From NCBI GenBank assembly GCA_914767715.1, contig OU612069.1, forward strand, positions 11,405,387-11,469,386: a DNA stretch of 64,000 nucleotides, read 5' to 3'. Of the stretch, positions 61,601 to 64,000 are shown piece after piece. Origin of the DNA: Membranipora membranacea. Lineage: Eukaryota; Bryozoa; Gymnolaemata; Cheilostomatida; Membraniporidae. A program made the translations under genes and the position numbers. The first letter of the stretch is position 1; each line of letters starts with the position of its first letter. Below the pieces are notes generated by a model that saw nothing but the letters and a program-made list of their open reading frames with translations, did not search any database and was not told the DNA's origin.

Positions 61601-62099
61601 TATCTACAGCTATAATGTGTGATACTCACTTTCGCTCAATAACCCATATCCTCATTTCACACAAAGCAATTGGTTCAGGCTATTACGACGAACCTGTTGT
61701 TACGTATAACTATAAGACCCATGCAGAAATGGAAACCCTGCCCATCATATGAGTCTGCTACTGATCACTAATGGCAGATAACACAAGCAATCTAGCTAGT
61801 ACGAACATATCAAAAGGCAAGACTACAGGTAATGAGCCCAGGGTTTGAAAGTTGATAGAAGGCTTTGATGCAAGTTGATGCAGGGTTTTGCTTTGAGTTT
61901 ACCATGCGCTGCCTAGGTTGCTGCATTCTGAGAAGACACATACAAAGTCACCGATCGGTACACACTTACCAATACATTCCTGGCAGCACTTATGACCACA
62001 AGTTAGGATGCGTAGAGTTTTCTGCTCCATACAACTACGGCACTCAATCTCCTTGTTGATGTCAGCTCCTGGTAGGACTACAGGTTTTGAGGTTGCCAT
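52637..62099 (-). CDS. TRIM-type gene G2: complete RING/B-box/coiled-coil/NHL-like propeller
   Basis: Seven exons on the minus strand: 61970-62099, 61265-61405, 56237-56321, 55288-55411, 54602-54824, 53084-53809 and 52637-52770. The lengths sum to 1563 nt, or 520 residues plus stop, with every intron GT-AG and in phase. Domains: C3HC4 RING at about residues 20-75 (CRSC, CGH, CQEC, CMIC), a CxxC-rich B-box at about 92-130, a coiled coil at about 145-230, then an NHL-like propeller to the end (repeats such as YGVAVDKRGLIYVSG). The start is the ATG at 62099, as in G0. TRIM proteins of this layout are cytoplasmic E3 ligases whose C-terminal propeller binds target protein or RNA; the target here is unknown. 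Intron 2 holds the 4.5-kb foldback element. Exon 6 is one codon shorter than in G1 and far more diverged than its introns. Confidence 0.88.
56442..60997. mobile_element. Foldback element with ACGTCGCAA arrays, intron 2 of G2 (complete copy)
   Basis: This copy of 4556 bp has both ends. It starts CATAAAGGTATTATATACTC and ends with the inverted form GTCCACTCTAGAGTATG...ACTTATG. The flanks GGTTGCAC and GGTGGCAC look like an 8-bp target duplication with one mismatch. The arrays lie at about 57268-57445 and 59800-59979. The 8-bp duplication and CATAnAG terminus suggest mobilisation by a hAT-like transposase. It is in the same place in all units, so it predates the tandem duplication. Confidence 0.75.
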
Positions 62100-64000
62100 G
62101 ATTGTAAAGGGTAAAAAATGTTGAGCTGAGTGATAAAAATATTCAAACTAGAAAACAAGACGGCTATTGCATGAATAAGTTCAATGGTTAAATCTTTGAT
62201 ATGTAAATCATGTGATGGTTATATAAGCCAGGTCACATAAATTTGAGTGATTAATGTGTTGACACTTGATCATGCATGCAGTAATTTGGCACTGTGCTTG
62301 CAAATTTACAAAAACTCATCTCATGTTACATTATAGAACCGACCGCCTATGCCAATTATTTATGAATTGACCTGACCTTTGACTTGCTCATGCCTTATCA
62401 TCAAAACAATGTAGTTATGTATACATAGTCAAAGATAAGAACTTCCTCATCTCAGTGCGGGCAAATCATTGAAAATATCCAAACTCACTGCAATCGAAGA
62501 TACAGAATTGGTGATGAGTGCTTGGGTTATCAGTAAAAGGCTAAATTACATGACTATCTCTGACTGATCTGACAGCATCATATTCTTACTGTCCTGTGTG
62601 ATAACTTTTCCTACATCATTTTACTGTATTATTACACTGTTTGACTAACCTCAACCTGAAGAGGTTTGTTAACAATATGTGTACATTATTTACTTACATT
62701 GAAATGTAATAAGTCGAACCATTGAGGCTAATAAGAAAATACTAGAGCATCACGTCATTAGCACTTATTATAAAATCCACCATATAAAACCAAGGAGTAA
62801 AAGTTTCTTTAACTCCTTGGCTTTTTAAATATGAGCCATCTATATGTTTTATAAGCAAGGTACTAAAGCTATGTTTCGAGTTGTTATCATGGCTCTCAAG
62901 CCTCTTGTTTTTTAGTTTGGAGACAAAAATCAAGGTCATAATGTTTTTAGCGCAATAGAGAAAGAAGATAGAGCTTGCTTGGATCCTATTCAAATAGAAG
63001 CCTTTAGAGTAGAAAGTTTGTTGTGCTTTCAAGAGATCATATAAGATTTGAGCTTGTGGTTCGGCTCGGGGCTGCCCCTAAGACTTTGCTGAATAATGTT
63101 AGATTTTCGAGGCTCATATCTAATTATTTTGTTATAAAGATGCAAAGGAACAAACAGAAACTGGACGTGTAGACCTATTTTGAAAAATACTTTTTATTTC
63201 TTTCGAAGTGTGATAATAAAATGACACAATGTATGCATGATATATATTAGTTGATTGTAGTGCCTGTCTCAATCTGTGTCGGTTCTTCAATTAAAGGCCT
63301 TTATTCCTCTTTAACTGACAACAAGAAACAAACAAAAGTACCAATAAGATTTAACCAGACTATATTGATACAATATATGCACAGCGATTCAAGAGTGCAT
63401 CTCACATGAGATCACTGGACAGAGATAACGATCTCACCTGCTCAGTTTGGTGGCTGGGGAGTAATCCCCTTCGTACACCTGGAGAGACAACTCTTGGAAT
63501 AGTAACAAGACTTGGTAACCTCCAATCATGATGTGGACTGTTAGTAATGAGCTCCTACTGGTGGAGTATACTGCGTGTGTCTGGTGCTGAACTGCCACGC
63601 TGGAATCGGCTGATAAGATAGTTTTGTACCGGACGGAGGTAAGCGAGTCCGCTATGTATGATATTCGGTATTCTCCACTCACACAGGTGGTATAATTCTG
63701 ATACATTGAATTGTACTATTGAGTTGCATTGAGTTTAGTGTTCTGATAAATATCTGAAATAATTCTGATACTCTTGATCTCTGCAACTCTTCTTCTGCAA
63801 TTCTTTTTCTGGTATTTTGGAACTCTCTTTCTTCTGGAATTCTTATTCTGGTATTTTTGAGCTCTTCTTCTTCTGGAATTCTTCTTCTGGACTCGGCAAA
63901 CAAGGTAACTTGGTAACGCCTTGAACTGAGGAGAGCAAGTCAGCTATGTGCGATACTTGGTATCATCCATTCCTGTAGGTGGTTTAGTGACTGTTTCATG
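57217..64000. repeat. Tandem duplication, unit III (right end outside window)
   Basis: Collinear with 1-6780 at high identity by eye. It holds the right part of G2 (RING exons 1 and 2), the intron-2 foldback element, and the upstream 90-codon open frame. It is cut by the end of the window. Confidence 0.9.
63438..63706 (-). CDS. Conserved 90-codon open frame (unit III copy)
   Basis: Same frame and donor as the other copies, with about ten residue changes (for example YQII to YKTI, LLPIQEL to LLLFQEL) and no stop. It is upstream of the complete gene G2 on the same strand. Confidence 0.35.

Noticed and set aside
63679-63903. E/R-rich 74-codon frame
   Set aside because: Translation of the TTCTTCTGGAATT low-complexity tract; stops interrupt it in units I and II.

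Overview
The window looks like animal nuclear DNA: AT-rich, intron-containing, gene-poor and loaded with transposable elements. Clean GT-AG introns, multi-exon RING/B-box/coiled-coil/beta-propeller (TRIM-type) genes, and hAT-like, foldback, LTR and non-LTR elements fit a marine invertebrate. A sponge or cnidarian is plausible, but no single sequence here fixes the species.

Layout. The backbone is a tandem array. Unit I (1-24736), unit II (24737-57216) and unit III (57217-64000, cut by the window) share the same series of blocks. Each unit carries minus-strand TRIM exons, and each gene spans a unit junction. Gene G0 shows only its two RING exons (4042-4876). Gene G1 (20145-29124) has exons 2-7 but has lost the first RING exon. 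Gene G2 (52637-62099) is a complete seven-exon gene with every intron in phase (about 520 aa). All three share an old intron-2 insertion, an approximately 4.5-kb foldback element whose ends are arrays built on the word ACGTCGCAA.

Later insertions break the array, and the sister unit often supplies the empty site. Unit I took a 10.5-kb LTR retrotransposon (9170-19645) that encodes a single 1156-aa Gag-like protein. One LTR holds a TA-flanked inverted-repeat element, which itself holds a 5'-truncated non-LTR retrotransposon. Unit II took three elements with 8-bp target duplications. They are a 392-bp MITE (27519-27910), a 3.9-kb element ending in constant/variable word arrays (36086-40010), and a 10.2-kb hAT-like element (40262-50425) with the same ends as the MITE.

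The 10.2-kb element is the richest part. On one strand it encodes a 900-aa RNase H-fold transposase, an SGNH-hydrolase-like gene, and a THAP-domain protein. The first THAP exon lies near one end and the remaining five near the other, so the transposase and hydrolase sit inside its first intron. The MITE is an internally deleted relative that this transposase could mobilise.

The TRIM array is the main host biology. G1 and G2 are almost identical in introns and in the B-box and coiled-coil exons, but differ at about 30 residues in the exon encoding most of the propeller. That suggests either diversifying selection on a recognition surface or a gene-conversion tract.
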